Numbered from the stretch's first letter, positions 29,136 through 37,285 are shown. The stretch: DNA of 64,000 bases from Devosia sp. (GCF_025809055.1 NZ_CP075529.1:1426001-1490000); one strand, 5' to 3'. Translations and numbers: made by a program. The notes: generated from the sequence alone by a model not told the origin.

Positions 29136-30281
29136 TCACTTTCCCTCGGGCGCGATCCGGATCAGCCGGCCATTATCGGCATCGGTCAGCGCATAAATGG
29201 CGCCATCAGCGCCGACGCGCACGTCACGTATCCGGCCCAACTCCCCCTGGAACAGGTCTTCCTGGCCGACAACCGCATCGCCCTCCAGGTCGAGGCGCAC
29301 CAGCCTCTCGCCGCTCAGCCCGCCGCTGATGAGATCACCCTGCCAATCCGGAATGAGCGCACCTTCGTATATTGCGAGGCCCGACGGAGACACGGACGGA
29401 TCCCAGTAGTGGAGCGGCTGCTCGAGTCCCTCCTTGGAATCTCCCTCACCGATCGGCAGACCTGAATAGTCGCGGCCATAGGTGATGACCGGCCAGCCAT
29501 AGTTCTTGCCGCCTTCAACCAGGTTGAGTTCATCGCCGCCCTGGGCGCCGTGCTCCACCGTGAACAAGGCGCCATCGTCTGGCCGCACAACCGCCCCCTG
29601 CGGATTGCGGTGTCCGATGCTCCAGAATTCGGGCGCCCAACCGTCGCGCTGGGGATTGTCCTGGGGGATCGTTCCGTCCGGGGCAATGCGAACGACGCCG
29701 CCGGCCAGATCCAGCGGATCCTGCGCGCGTTCCATCCGCCCCCGGTCTCCCAGCGTCACAAACAGATTGCCATCGGTGCCGATGGCGATGCGCGATCCGA
29801 AATGGCGGGTCGAGGGATCATATTGCTCCGCCCGGAAGATTACTTCCTGGTCTTCGAGCCGCCCGCCATCTCCGTCGAGTTCGAGACGCCCGGCCATGAC
29901 TGCTGTCGCCGCTCCGCGTTGCGCACCCACCGCCGAGGCAAGCTCGGCATAAGAGAGGTAAAGGCGCCCGCTTTCAGCGAAATCGGGCGCAAGGACAACG
30001 TCCAGGAGCCCACCCTGTCCACTTGCCGCCACAGCGGGAACCCCTTCGATGGGCGGGCCCGCCACGCCCTTTTCCACGACCCTGAGAGCCCCGCTGCGTT
30101 CGGTGACCAGAAAACGGCCATCCGGCAGGAAGGCCAGAGCCCAGGGATGATTCAGGCCCTCGGCGAGCACTGTCGCCGTCAGGGCCCCGGCGCTGGATTG
30201 AATGGTCTGTGCCTGCGTAGCCGACGTGCCGCTCAGGCCCAGTATCGCGGTCAGGACGATGGCACTCTTGGCATTGATCAT
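29136..30281 (-). CDS. yliI: PQQ-dependent aldose sugar dehydrogenase-like secreted protein
   Basis: The protein has 381 residues with a signal peptide at 1-24. It is a six-bladed beta-propeller of the glucose/sorbosone dehydrogenase family. Key stretches are GLNHPWALAFLPDGRFLVTE, GQGGLLDVVLAPDFAESG, YSIGHRNPQG-like WSIGHRNPQGAV, and VEHGAQGGDELNLVEGGKNY with the following GWPVITYG. The homologue YliI oxidises aldoses with PQQ in the periplasm. Whether this organism makes or imports PQQ is not visible here. Confidence 0.9.
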   Translation of the reverse strand: MINAKSAIVLTAILGLSGTSATQAQTIQSSAGALTATVLAEGLNHPWALAFLPDGRFLVTERSGALRVVEKGVAGPPIEGVPAVAASGQGGLLDVVLAPDFAESGRLYLSYAELASAVGAQRGAATAVMAGRLELDGDGGRLEDQEVIFRAEQYDPSTRHFGSRIAIGTDGNLFVTLGDRGRMERAQDPLDLAGGVVRIAPDGTIPQDNPQRDGWAPEFWSIGHRNPQGAVVRPDDGALFTVEHGAQGGDELNLVEGGKNYGWPVITYGRDYSGLPIGEGDSKEGLEQPLHYWDPSVSPSGLAIYEGALIPDWQGDLISGGLSGERLVRLDLEGDAVVGQEDLFQGELGRIRDVRVGADGAIYALTDADNGRLIRIAPEGK

Positions 30282-30573
30282 GGTGTCTATTCCTCATCTC
30301 TGGCTCGGCAACCTCCCACGTTGCGAAAGCCATGGGGAGTGCCTATCTGCTTGGAGCACGACGGCTTGACCGGAACGCGGCAGGCAGGCAAGTTGGTGCG
30401 CATCTCCCCAAAAACTTATCGTGAAGCAGTCGCCGAACGAAGTTTGGCCGGGAGCCCCCGTGCCGAAAGGTCTGACCACACGGCACGATGTCAGTTTCAA
30501 AGCGTGTCGCGGCTGCGGAGGACGGGCCGCGCGCCATATTTTTGTTTGCCGAGCCGATTGGAGGCAGGATCAA

Positions 30574-31047
30574 ATGGACAAGGTCCCGATGACGATTCAG
30601 GGCCATAAGGCCCTTACCGCCGAGTTCGAACACCGCACCAGCAGCGAGCGGCCACGCATCATCGATGCCATCGCCGAAGCGCGTGCGCATGGCGATCTCT
30701 CCGAGAATGCCGAATATTCCGCCGCCAAGGAACAGCAGAGCCTCAATGAAGGGCGGATCAAGGAGCTCGAGACCATTCTGGCCCTGGCCGACATCATTGA
30801 TGTCACCAAGCTGTCGGGCGCCAAGGTCAAGTTCGGCGCCACGGTCACCTTCATCGACGAAGACACCGAAGACGAGAAAACCTACCAGGTCGTCGGCGAC
30901 CCGGAGGCCGACGCTTCGGCCGGCCGCATTTCGATTTCCTCGCCCATCGCCCGCGCGATGATCGGCAAGGAAGAGGGCGATTCGTTCGAGGTCGCCGCGC
31001 CGGGCGGTTCGCGCAGCTACGAAATCACGCGCATCCGCTATATCTGA
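30574..31047 (+). CDS. greA: Transcription elongation factor GreA
   Basis: The protein has 157 residues. The N-terminal coiled coil has the intact acidic tip DLSENAE (Asp41 and Glu44), which directs the polymerase to cleave backtracked RNA. The C-terminal domain has SPIARAMIGKEEGDSFEV. The start at 30574 (MDKVPMTIQGH) follows GGAGGCAGG; the frame is open upstream without homology. This is the catalytically competent Gre protein, in contrast to the paralogue at 15212. Confidence 0.95.
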   Translation: MDKVPMTIQGHKALTAEFEHRTSSERPRIIDAIAEARAHGDLSENAEYSAAKEQQSLNEGRIKELETILALADIIDVTKLSGAKVKFGATVTFIDEDTEDEKTYQVVGDPEADASAGRISISSPIARAMIGKEEGDSFEVAAPGGSRSYEITRIRYI

Positions 31048-31203
31048 CGCACAATTCTTAGGCACGGGGACCGCTCCCTGTGACTTTTCTGTTCACTCGC
31101 GCGGACAACGGCCCGGAGCGTGTGACTTTGCCTTGAAACCAGTCCCCTTCGCCCCTTAACTAAGGACGGAGGGTTCTTCCTGTCGAGTTGGAGAAGCGTT
31201 GCG

Positions 31204-32154
31204 ATGCACGCGAAAGTCATCATCATCGGTTCCGGCCCCGCCGGCTACACCGCTGCCATCTATGCCGCCCGCGCCATGCTGGAGCCGCTCATGATTCAGG
31301 GGCTGCAACCGGGCGGCCAGCTGACCATCACCACCGATGTCGAAAACTACCCCGGCTTTGCCGATGTCATCCAGGGCCCCTGGCTCATGGACCAGATGAA
31401 GGCGCAGGCCGAGCATGTCGGGACCCGCATGGTCAACGACATCATCACCTCCGTGGATTTCGATCGCCGGCCATTCGTCCTGCATGGCGACAGCGGCGAT
31501 ACCTACACGGCCGACAGCCTCATCATTGCGACCGGCGCCCAGGCCAAGTGGCTGGGCCTACCCAGTGAACAGCAGTTCCAGGGCTTTGGCGTGTCCGCCT
31601 GCGCCACCTGCGATGGCTTTTTCTATCGCGGCAAGCAGGTGCTGGTGGTGGGTGGGGGCAATACCGCGGTCGAAGAGGCCCTGTTCCTCACCAATTTCGC
31701 CGAGAAGGTCATCGTCGTGCATCGCCGCGACGAGTTCCGCGCCGAGCGCATCCTGCAGGATCGCCTGTTCAAGAACCCCAAGATCGAAGTGCGCTGGAAT
31801 ACGGAAATCGCCGAAATCGGAGGGCAGGAAAAGCCGCCCTCGGTCAATACCGTCAGCCTGCGCAATACCACGACCGGGGAAATCTACGAGCAGCCGATCG
31901 ACGGCGTCTTCGTGGCCATCGGACACGCACCTTCGACCTCGATCTTTGCCGGCAAGCTGGACATGAAGCCCGGCGGGTATCTCAAGGTCAAACCCGGCTC
32001 GACCGAAACCAACATTTCCGGCGTCTTTGCGGCCGGCGACGTGACCGACGATATCTATCGTCAGGCGGTCACCGCCGCCGGCATGGGCTGCATGGCCGCG
32101 CTCGACGCCGAACGCTTTCTGGCCGAACACGAATTGGCGGAGGCCGCCGAATAG
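31204..32154 (+). CDS. trxB: Thioredoxin-disulfide reductase
   Basis: The protein has 316 residues. The FAD-binding motif is GSGPAGYTAA, the redox-active CATC is at Cys133/Cys136, the NADPH-binding motif is VVGGGNTAVEEAL, and the C-terminal FAD motif is GVFAAGDVTDD. It reduces thioredoxin using NADPH. The LsrB/VtlR-type regulator follows 115 bp downstream in the same direction, a conserved pairing in rhizobia as I recall it. Confidence 0.96.
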   Translation: MHAKVIIIGSGPAGYTAAIYAARAMLEPLMIQGLQPGGQLTITTDVENYPGFADVIQGPWLMDQMKAQAEHVGTRMVNDIITSVDFDRRPFVLHGDSGDTYTADSLIIATGAQAKWLGLPSEQQFQGFGVSACATCDGFFYRGKQVLVVGGGNTAVEEALFLTNFAEKVIVVHRRDEFRAERILQDRLFKNPKIEVRWNTEIAEIGGQEKPPSVNTVSLRNTTTGEIYEQPIDGVFVAIGHAPSTSIFAGKLDMKPGGYLKVKPGSTETNISGVFAAGDVTDDIYRQAVTAAGMGCMAALDAERFLAEHELAEAAE

Positions 32155-32269
32155 GCGCGATGTCATGAAAGTGTCGGACTCTTCACGCGTCATCGCCCCG
32201 CCGGTCGCCTCTCTGGGGACCAATGGCGGCAAGCGGCCTGGCTGAACCGAACTAAGAAAGCGTCAAAAC

Positions 32270-33163
32270 ATGCTCGACTGGGACAAGCTCCGGATTTTCC
32301 ACACCGCCGCCGAGTCGGGCAGTTTCACCCATGCCGCCGAAAAGCTGGGCATGAGCCAGTCGGCGGTCAGCCGCCAGATCTCTGCCCTCGAGGATGACCT
32401 TGGGCTCAAGCTGTTCATTCGCCATGCACGCGGGCTGGTATTGACCGAAGTCGGCGAACAATTGTTCCGCACCGCCCACCGGATGCACTGGGAACTCCAG
32501 CAGGTGGAAACCCAGATGTCCGAGAGCCAGGATGTGCCTACCGGCCCCCTGATCGTGACCACCACGGTCGGTATCGGCTCGACCTGGCTGTCTTCGCGGC
32601 TCGACGAGTTTCTAAAACTCTATCCGCTCATCCAGCTCGAAATCCGCCTCAATGACGCCGAACTCGATCTGGCCATGCGCGAGGCCGATGTGGCCATCCG
32701 TCTGCACCGGCCCAACCAGTCCGAAATGATCCAGCGCAAGCTGTTCACGGTGCACAACCACTTCTATGCCAGCAATTCCTATATCGAGGAGCATGGCACG
32801 CCCACCGCGCCCGAGGACCTCGACAATCACCGGATCATCAGCTTCGGCGAGCCGGTGCCGTCCTATCTCGGCGACATCAATTTCCTGGAGCGCATGGGCC
32901 GCGCCGATTCCAGCCCGCGCCGTGCTGCCCTGCGCGTCAATGCCATCTATGGCATGCTGCAGGCCTGCCGCGCCGGCATCGGTATCGCCATGCTGCCCGA
33001 TTATGTGACCGAAAAGGAAGACGGGCTCGTCCAATTGCTGCCGGCCGTCGAGCTGCCAGCCTATGAGGCCTATTTCGTCTATCCGCCCGCCCTCAAGAAT
33101 TCCAAGCGCGTCGGCGTCTTCCGCGACTTCCTGGTCGCCAAGGCCCGCGAGTGGAGCTTCTAA
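32270..33163 (+). CDS. lsrB: LysR-type regulator of the LsrB/VtlR group
   Basis: The protein has 297 residues. The HTH is at the N-terminus (MLDWDKLRIFHTAAESGSFT, AEKLGMSQSAVSRQISALED), followed by a LysR substrate-binding domain. The MLDWDKLRIFH start and the position behind trxB are those of LsrB (Sinorhizobium) and VtlR (Brucella), which control envelope and oxidative-stress genes and activate AbcR small RNAs. A small-RNA array lies one gene downstream (33.9-35.0 kb). The orthology is a recollection-based assignment. Confidence 0.85.
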   Translation: MLDWDKLRIFHTAAESGSFTHAAEKLGMSQSAVSRQISALEDDLGLKLFIRHARGLVLTEVGEQLFRTAHRMHWELQQVETQMSESQDVPTGPLIVTTTVGIGSTWLSSRLDEFLKLYPLIQLEIRLNDAELDLAMREADVAIRLHRPNQSEMIQRKLFTVHNHFYASNSYIEEHGTPTAPEDLDNHRIISFGEPVPSYLGDINFLERMGRADSSPRRAALRVNAIYGMLQACRAGIGIAMLPDYVTEKEDGLVQLLPAVELPAYEAYFVYPPALKNSKRVGVFRDFLVAKAREWSF

Positions 33164-33186
33164 CCAAACGCCCTGCCCGAGCACCC

Positions 33187-33894
33187 ATGGCCCGCATCAC
33201 CACAATAGCTTTCGATGCAGACGATACTCTCTGGCAGAACGAACAGTTTTTTCGCCTGACCGAGCAGCGCTTTGCCGATCTCGTGGCGCCCTATACGGAC
33301 GCGCCCGACCTCAACGGCCGGCTGATCGAGGCGGTGACGCGCAATCTCTCCTTTTATGGCTTCGGCATGAAGGGATTTGCCCTGTCCATGGTCGAAACCG
33401 CCCTCGAGGTCACCGATCACAAGGTGCCCGGAACGGTCATTGCCGAGGTGCTGGCGGCCGGTCGCGAACTGCTCAGCTATCCCATTGAGACCCTGCCCCA
33501 TGTCGATCAGGCGCTTGGTCGTCTGCAGGAGACACATCGGCTCATCCTCGTGACCAAGGGCGATGTCTTCGACCAGGAGCGAAAGGTGGCCGCCTCGGGT
33601 CTTGCCGGATACTTTGCCGCCATCGAGATCGTGAGCAACAAGGATCACGACACCTATCGGCGGGTCTTTGACCGGCATGCCGATGGTCCGGAACGCACCG
33701 TGATGGTCGGCAATTCGGTACGCTCCGACATCCTTCCGGCGCTTGAGGCCGGCGCTTATGCCGTTTACGTCCCCCATGATCTTACCTGGTCCTACGAGCA
33801 CGCCGAGGAACCAGTCGCCCAACCCCGCTATGCGCGCATCGAACACCTCGGCGAACTCGAAGCGGCCCTGACCAGTTTCGAAAAGATCAATTGA
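33187..33894 (+). CDS. HAD-superfamily hydrolase
   Basis: The protein has 235 residues. Motif I is IAFDADDTLWQNE (nucleophile Asp10, acid/base Asp12), motif II is LILVTKGD, motif III lysine lies in IVSNKDHDTY, and motif IV is MVGNSVRSDILPALEAG. The cap region at about 20-100 is helical. It is a phosphatase-like enzyme of unknown substrate. It follows lsrB by 23 bp and may share its transcript. Confidence 0.87.
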   Translation: MARITTIAFDADDTLWQNEQFFRLTEQRFADLVAPYTDAPDLNGRLIEAVTRNLSFYGFGMKGFALSMVETALEVTDHKVPGTVIAEVLAAGRELLSYPIETLPHVDQALGRLQETHRLILVTKGDVFDQERKVAASGLAGYFAAIEIVSNKDHDTYRRVFDRHADGPERTVMVGNSVRSDILPALEAGAYAVYVPHDLTWSYEHAEEPVAQPRYARIEHLGELEAALTSFEKIN

Positions 33895-34026
33895 TCACCA
33901 GGCCGCCACTCAGCGGGCCCGCGCTCCAAAACTCTGCACAGACGGGTCAATGCCCTGTGTCAGGCGGTCGCACTCAAATTGCACCCATTGATTTCGTTTG
34001 AGAAATTCTCACGGCTTGCGAAAATC

Positions 34027-34080
34027 GCATGGCTGGCATGTCGGCAGCCTGATTGGCGGGGCGGAAGTCACCGCCTATAT
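34027..34080 (+). promoter_or_regulatory. sRNA promoter 1 with upstream dyad
   Basis: GCTGGCATGTCGGC-type dyad within the element starting GCATGG at 34027; -35 TTGGCG at 34053-34058; 16-base spacer; -10 CTATAT at 34075-34080. The offset from GCAT to the -35 is 26 bases, identical in promoters 2 and 3. The dyad sits where a LysR-type activator would bind. Confidence 0.65.
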
Positions 34081-34086
34081 GGCACC

Positions 34087-34200
34087 CATCACAGCGGGTG
34101 TTTCTCCTCCCTCCCTTGCGCCCGCTGCGTTCCCTCCTGGCAGGTCTAGGCCTGCCGCCCTTTGGGCTCCGCTCTCCCCTCGAGCGGGGCCTTTCTTTTT
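34087..34200 (+). ncRNA. AbcR-like small RNA, about 113 nt
   Basis: Predicted from promoter 1 to a T-rich terminator. Three hairpins: AGCGGG/CCCGCT (34093-34126) with CTCCTCCCTCCC in its loop, GGCAGG/CCTGCC (34139-34156), and the terminator around CCGCTC/GAGCGG (34170-34187) ending in CTTTCTTTTT. The size, three-stem layout, anti-Shine-Dalgarno loop and position near an lsrB/vtlR gene fit the alphaproteobacterial AbcR (alpha-r15) family, which represses ABC-transporter mRNAs. The ends are inferred. Confidence 0.6.
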
Positions 34201-34225
34201 GCCTGAAATCCGGCACGGCAAAAAC

Positions 34226-34279
34226 GCATGGCTGACATGTCAGCAGCACTATTGCCGACTAAGTCAGTCGAGTTCATAT
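34226..34279 (+). promoter_or_regulatory. sRNA promoter 2 with perfect dyad
   Basis: Perfect 14-bp palindrome GCTGACATGTCAGC at 34231-34244, within the element starting GCATGG at 34226; -35 TTGCCG at 34252-34257; 16-base spacer; -10 TCATAT at 34274-34279. Same geometry as promoters 1 and 3. Confidence 0.65.
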
Positions 34280-34285
34280 ATGTCC

Positions 34286-34480
34286 TCGTTGCTGAGGCGC
34301 GCTCCGATCTCCTCCTCCCTTCGGACCCCGCATCGCAACACCGAGCCAGACGATCGTATCCTCCTCCCTCGATCCACGGCTCATGGCAGTTGGCATACTC
34401 CTCCTCCCTTGCCATCTGCCCCACTTTCGATTTGGCCTCGGCCAGTCATTCGGCCCCATCTTCGGATGGGGCCTTTTTTC
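34286..34480 (+). ncRNA. Cuckoo/CcsR-like small RNA 1 with three CCTCCTCCC hairpins
   Basis: About 195 nt. Three short stems present the pyrimidine motif in the loop: TCCGA/TCGGA (near 34304-34325), GATCG/CGATC (near 34351-34373) and TGGCA/TGCCA-like (near 34391-34413). The terminator is GGCCCCATC/GATGGGGCC (34452-34473) with a T6 run. The arms differ in sequence while the loop stays constant. This is the pattern of the CCUCCUCCC-motif RNAs known as the cuckoo family and CcsR in alphaproteobacteria. Confidence 0.7.
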
Positions 34481-34546
34481 TTGGTCGAACCTGTCGCCAG
34501 CCTGTCAAACTGCACAATGATTGGTCAATTTGTCGCTGTGCCTAAT

Positions 34547-34600
34547 GCATAGCTGACATGACAAGCCATGCATTGCTGACCAAACGGTCAAAACTTATAT
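34547..34600 (+). promoter_or_regulatory. sRNA promoter 3 with upstream dyad
   Basis: AGCTGACATGACAAGC within the element starting GCAT at 34547; -35 TTGCTG at 34573-34578; 16-base spacer; -10 TTATAT at 34595-34600. The 26-base GCAT to -35 distance is conserved. Confidence 0.65.
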
Positions 34601-34606
34601 TGGCTT

Positions 34607-34803
34607 TGTCGCTGGTGAAGCCGCTCCGTATCCTCCTCCCTCGGACCCGCTTCTTGCGACACCGGGTTGCAACCGAATCCTCCTCCCTCGGTTGAAGCCC
34701 ACCGGCCCGGCGCAAATCCTCCTCCCTTGCGCAAGGCCATCACTTGCGATTTGGCTTCGGCCCTATCATCAGGCTCCAACCTCGGTTGGAGCCTCTTTTT
34801 TTG
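34607..34803 (+). ncRNA. Cuckoo/CcsR-like small RNA 2 with three CCTCCTCCC hairpins
   Basis: About 197 nt with the same architecture as the preceding unit. Stems TCCG/CGGA (34625-34645), CAACCGA/TCGGTTG (34670-34693) and GCGCAA/TTGCGC (34710-34732) each enclose ATCCTCCTCCC. The terminator is AGGCTCCAACC/GGTTGGAGCCT (34771-34794) with a long T-run. Both units share a CTTGCGATTTGGC-type stretch before the terminator (TTTCGATTTGGC in unit 1), so they are tandem duplicates. Confidence 0.7.
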
Positions 34804-34822
34804 CCGCCTGCCGTGTGAATTT

Positions 34823-34978
34823 GCATGGCAGCACTTCCGATTGCGCGTTTGTGATCGGGGGCCTTTCCGGGGATATTGCCTGCAACGGCGGCGCTCGTGG
34901 TGCACCGCCCCTCCAAGGTCAGCGGCCCCGGCCAAAGACCTACGGCCCCGCCCATCCCCTCGGGCGGGGCTTTTTTTG
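34823..34978 (+). ncRNA. Possible fourth small RNA ending in a strong terminator
   Basis: A terminator GCCCCGCCC/GGGCGGGGC (34945-34970) with seven T residues has no protein gene upstream on its strand after the preceding terminator. A GCATGGCAGCAC element occurs at 34823, but the -35/-10 geometry of the other units is not conserved and no CCTCCTCCC is present (only CCCCTCC). It may be a diverged or decayed unit. Confidence 0.35.
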
Positions 34979-34993
34979 TTGTGCTGCTTGCAG

Positions 34994-35506
34994 CTAATTG
35001 AGATCCACGCCACCCAGAGCCACGACCGGCATGAACCGCGCCAGTTCAACGCGTATGACCTGCCCCATGCGGGGTGTCGGCCAGGCGGAGGACGCCACGG
35101 CCAGCCCGGCGGCGATATCGCCGTCCATCTGCAAGGTCATATGCGGCGTCCACGAGCCCGGCCGGTAATGCGGCCGAATTTTCTCAAGCGGCAAAGCCCC
35201 TGACACGGCTTGATGAAGCCTGTCGAGATCAGGGCTCGCCCCGCAGGCGAGCCAGCCTATGCTGGTGCCGGCAAAGCTGCGCGGCGGGCCAAGGCACAGC
35301 GAAAAACCCGGGGAGGCCAACGCCTCCAGTGCCGACCGCAAAGCCGGCTCGGCCGCGTCATCGTCCACCACCACGAGCGAGACGTGGGGCGCATAATCCA
35401 GGTCCAGCATGGCCCGGCAAATGTCAGAATCGGCCAGCGTCTTCCAGATACGCCGCACGTCAGCATCAGTTTGACTGTCAAACAGCAGGCTGACAGCCAG
35501 GGCCAT
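34994..35506 (-). CDS. 2'-5' RNA ligase / cyclic phosphodiesterase-like protein
   Basis: The protein has 170 residues. Two HxS/T-type motifs, APHVSLVVV (about 40-48) and TPHMTLQMD (about 120-128), define the 2H phosphoesterase superfamily. Members join or open 2',5'- or 2',3'-cyclic RNA ends. The start codon overlaps the stop of the upstream aminotransferase (TGATG), so it is translationally coupled. The substrate is unknown. Confidence 0.8.
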   Translation of the reverse strand: MALAVSLLFDSQTDADVRRIWKTLADSDICRAMLDLDYAPHVSLVVVDDDAAEPALRSALEALASPGFSLCLGPPRSFAGTSIGWLACGASPDLDRLHQAVSGALPLEKIRPHYRPGSWTPHMTLQMDGDIAAGLAVASSAWPTPRMGQVIRVELARFMPVVALGGVDLN

Positions 35507-36708
35507 CAGGAAATGCCCGCGCAGAACCCCTGGATACGACGTACCGCTTCTTCCAGTTCGGCATTGCTGGCGGCGTAGCTCAGGCGGAAATGACCCGGCA
35601 GGCCGAAGGCTGTGCCATGCACCAGTGCCACGCCAGTCTCTTCCAGAAGAGCCAGCACAAAGTCCTCGTCGGTCACAAGCCTTGTGCCGCCGGCGCTGGT
35701 CTTGCCCAGAAGCCGCTGGCAGGACGGGAACACATAAAACGCCCCTTCCGGCGTCAGGCAGTCGAGGCCCGTATTGGCGTTGAGACCGGCAACCACAAGA
35801 TCCCGGCGTGCCTGAAACACGCTCCGCCATTCGACGAGGAAATCCTGCGGGCCGTTGAGCGCTTCCACCGCAGCCCATTGCGATATCGAGGACGCATTGG
35901 TGGTCGATTGTCCCTGCAGCTTCGTCATCGCCGCCAGCAATGGCCGCGGCCCGGTGCAATAGCCGATGCGCCAGCCGGTCATGGCATGGGACTTCGATAC
36001 CCCGTTCATGGTCAGCGTCCGGGCACGCAGTTCCGGCTCGACCTCAGCGATCGTCGCAAAGGTCTTGCCGTCGTAAACCAGCACTTCGTAGATGTCGTCG
36101 GTCAGGATGTGTACCTGCGGATGGCGCAGCAACACATCTGCCAGTCCCTTGAGTTCATCGGCCGAATAGGCGGCGCCGGTCGGGTTGGATGGCGTATTGA
36201 GGATAAGCCACTTCGTTTGCGGGGTTATGGCCGCTTCGAGCACATCCGGCGTCAGCTTGAAGCCGGTGGAGGCATCGGCAACCGCAAAGACCGGCTCGGC
36301 GCCACACAGTCGCACGATTTCGGGATAACTCACCCAATAGGGCACCGGCACCACCACTTCGTCGCCCGGATTGAGCGTCGCAAGAAGCGCATTGAAGATG
36401 ATCTGCTTGCCGCCCGACCCGACAAAACAATCAGCGGCGGTCACATCAAGGCCGTTATCCCGCCGGAACTTGGCGGCGACTGCCTCCTTGAGTTCGGCGA
36501 TGCCATCGACATTGGTATAGCGTGTCTTGCCCTCGTCCATGGCCCGCTTGGCGGCGTCGCGTACATTTTCCGGCGTGTCGAAATCCGGCTCGCCCGCGGA
36601 GAGCGCGATAATGTCGCGCCCCTCGGCGGCCATCACGCGCGCCTTCTGACTGATCGCCACCGTCGCGGACGGCGCAACCCGACCCAGAGCCTCAGACAGC
36701 AAACCCAT
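35506..36708 (-). CDS. aatA: Pyridoxal-phosphate aspartate aminotransferase (class I/II)
   Basis: The protein has 400 residues. Fold-type I signature: SAGEPDFDTPENV, YTNVDGIAELKEAVAAKF, LNTPSNPTGAAYS, and the PLP lysine in MNGVSKSHAMTGWRIGY. This is the Ib-type aspartate/prephenate aminotransferase typical of Rhizobiales. The start at 36708 has GGGAGG upstream; the frame begins eight codons earlier at 36732. It is the first gene of a two-gene unit with the RNA ligase-like gene. Confidence 0.92.
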   Translation of the reverse strand: MGLLSEALGRVAPSATVAISQKARVMAAEGRDIIALSAGEPDFDTPENVRDAAKRAMDEGKTRYTNVDGIAELKEAVAAKFRRDNGLDVTAADCFVGSGGKQIIFNALLATLNPGDEVVVPVPYWVSYPEIVRLCGAEPVFAVADASTGFKLTPDVLEAAITPQTKWLILNTPSNPTGAAYSADELKGLADVLLRHPQVHILTDDIYEVLVYDGKTFATIAEVEPELRARTLTMNGVSKSHAMTGWRIGYCTGPRPLLAAMTKLQGQSTTNASSISQWAAVEALNGPQDFLVEWRSVFQARRDLVVAGLNANTGLDCLTPEGAFYVFPSCQRLLGKTSAGGTRLVTDEDFVLALLEETGVALVHGTAFGLPGHFRLSYAASNAELEEAVRRIQGFCAGIS

Positions 36709-36771
36709 TGGTGCCTCCCGATTGACAGGCACCGATGTACTGCAAGGTAAAGAGCGGGGGAAGCCCGTCGC

Positions 36772-37185
36772 TCAGATATTGAGGCCGGGTATGCGGCGCA
36801 GCAGCACGCCGTGCACCCGCCAGCCTTCATCCGGTTCGTTGCGCAACTGATAGAGCGCTTCCCAGCCCACCCGCTCGGCATCGAGCAATTCGACCACCTG
36901 GATCACGAAATCAGGTTCGATCTGGCGATACTCGCCGAAACGGTGCGACTGCGACTCTATGATCGGCAAATAGCCGATCCGGCCGATATCGGCGACGAAA
37001 CGCTCCGGATCGTCATAAACCTGGCGAAAACTCTGGCCGGCGAAACTGAGGGCGATTTCGGGTTCGCCGTCGCGCAGTGCCTCGATCTGGCCGGTTACCG
37101 TCAGTTGCCAGGGCAAGGCTTCGTCCTGTGCCCAGACCGGAAAAGCCAATAGGGCCATGGTCGTCAAGATCATCATCAAACGCAT
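36772..37185 (-). CDS. DUF4864 secreted protein
   Basis: The protein has 137 residues with a signal peptide at 1-19 (MRLMMILTTMALLAFPVWA-QDE). The pattern QIEALRDGEPEIALSFAGQS, VVELLDAERVGWEALYQLR and GWRVHGVLLRRI matches DUF4864, a short NTF2-like periplasmic family with no known function. GGAGGTACGAC lies directly upstream of the start. Confidence 0.87.
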   Translation of the reverse strand: MRLMMILTTMALLAFPVWAQDEALPWQLTVTGQIEALRDGEPEIALSFAGQSFRQVYDDPERFVADIGRIGYLPIIESQSHRFGEYRQIEPDFVIQVVELLDAERVGWEALYQLRNEPDEGWRVHGVLLRRIPGLNI

Positions 37186-37201
37186 GTCGTACCTCCCTCT
37201 A

Positions 37202-37285
37202 AAGCGTTCTCAGGAAAAGTGGACGTCGCTTGTCTCCTCGGGCATCGACCTGAAGATCGAAAACGCGACCAGCCGAAACGCTCTC
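37202..37285. repeat. Degenerate rhizobial-type intergenic palindrome, copy 2
   Basis: AAGCGTTCTCAGGAAAAGTG and the downstream CGAAAACGCGACC match the ends of the element at 26226, but the middle differs. It occupies the gap between two divergent genes. Confidence 0.5.

Larger units (their letters stand above)
33895..34993 (+). other. Small-RNA gene array without protein genes
   Basis: A 1.1-kb stretch with no credible protein gene. It contains four plus-strand intrinsic terminators (ending near 34200, 34480, 34803 and 34978), three matching promoters, and seven hairpins whose loops carry CTCCTCCC. Individual units are listed separately. Confidence 0.75.

Noticed and set aside
33998..34552. 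Plus-strand open frames across the sRNA array (for example 33998-34552)
   Set aside because: They are Ser/Pro/Arg-rich, cross several terminators and have no ribosome-binding site; small RNAs explain the region better.
34286..34803. The regularly repeated CCTCCTCCC motif as a CRISPR array
   Set aside because: The constant part is only 9-11 bases and sits in hairpin loops with variable complementary arms; there is no fixed spacer length and no cas gene.
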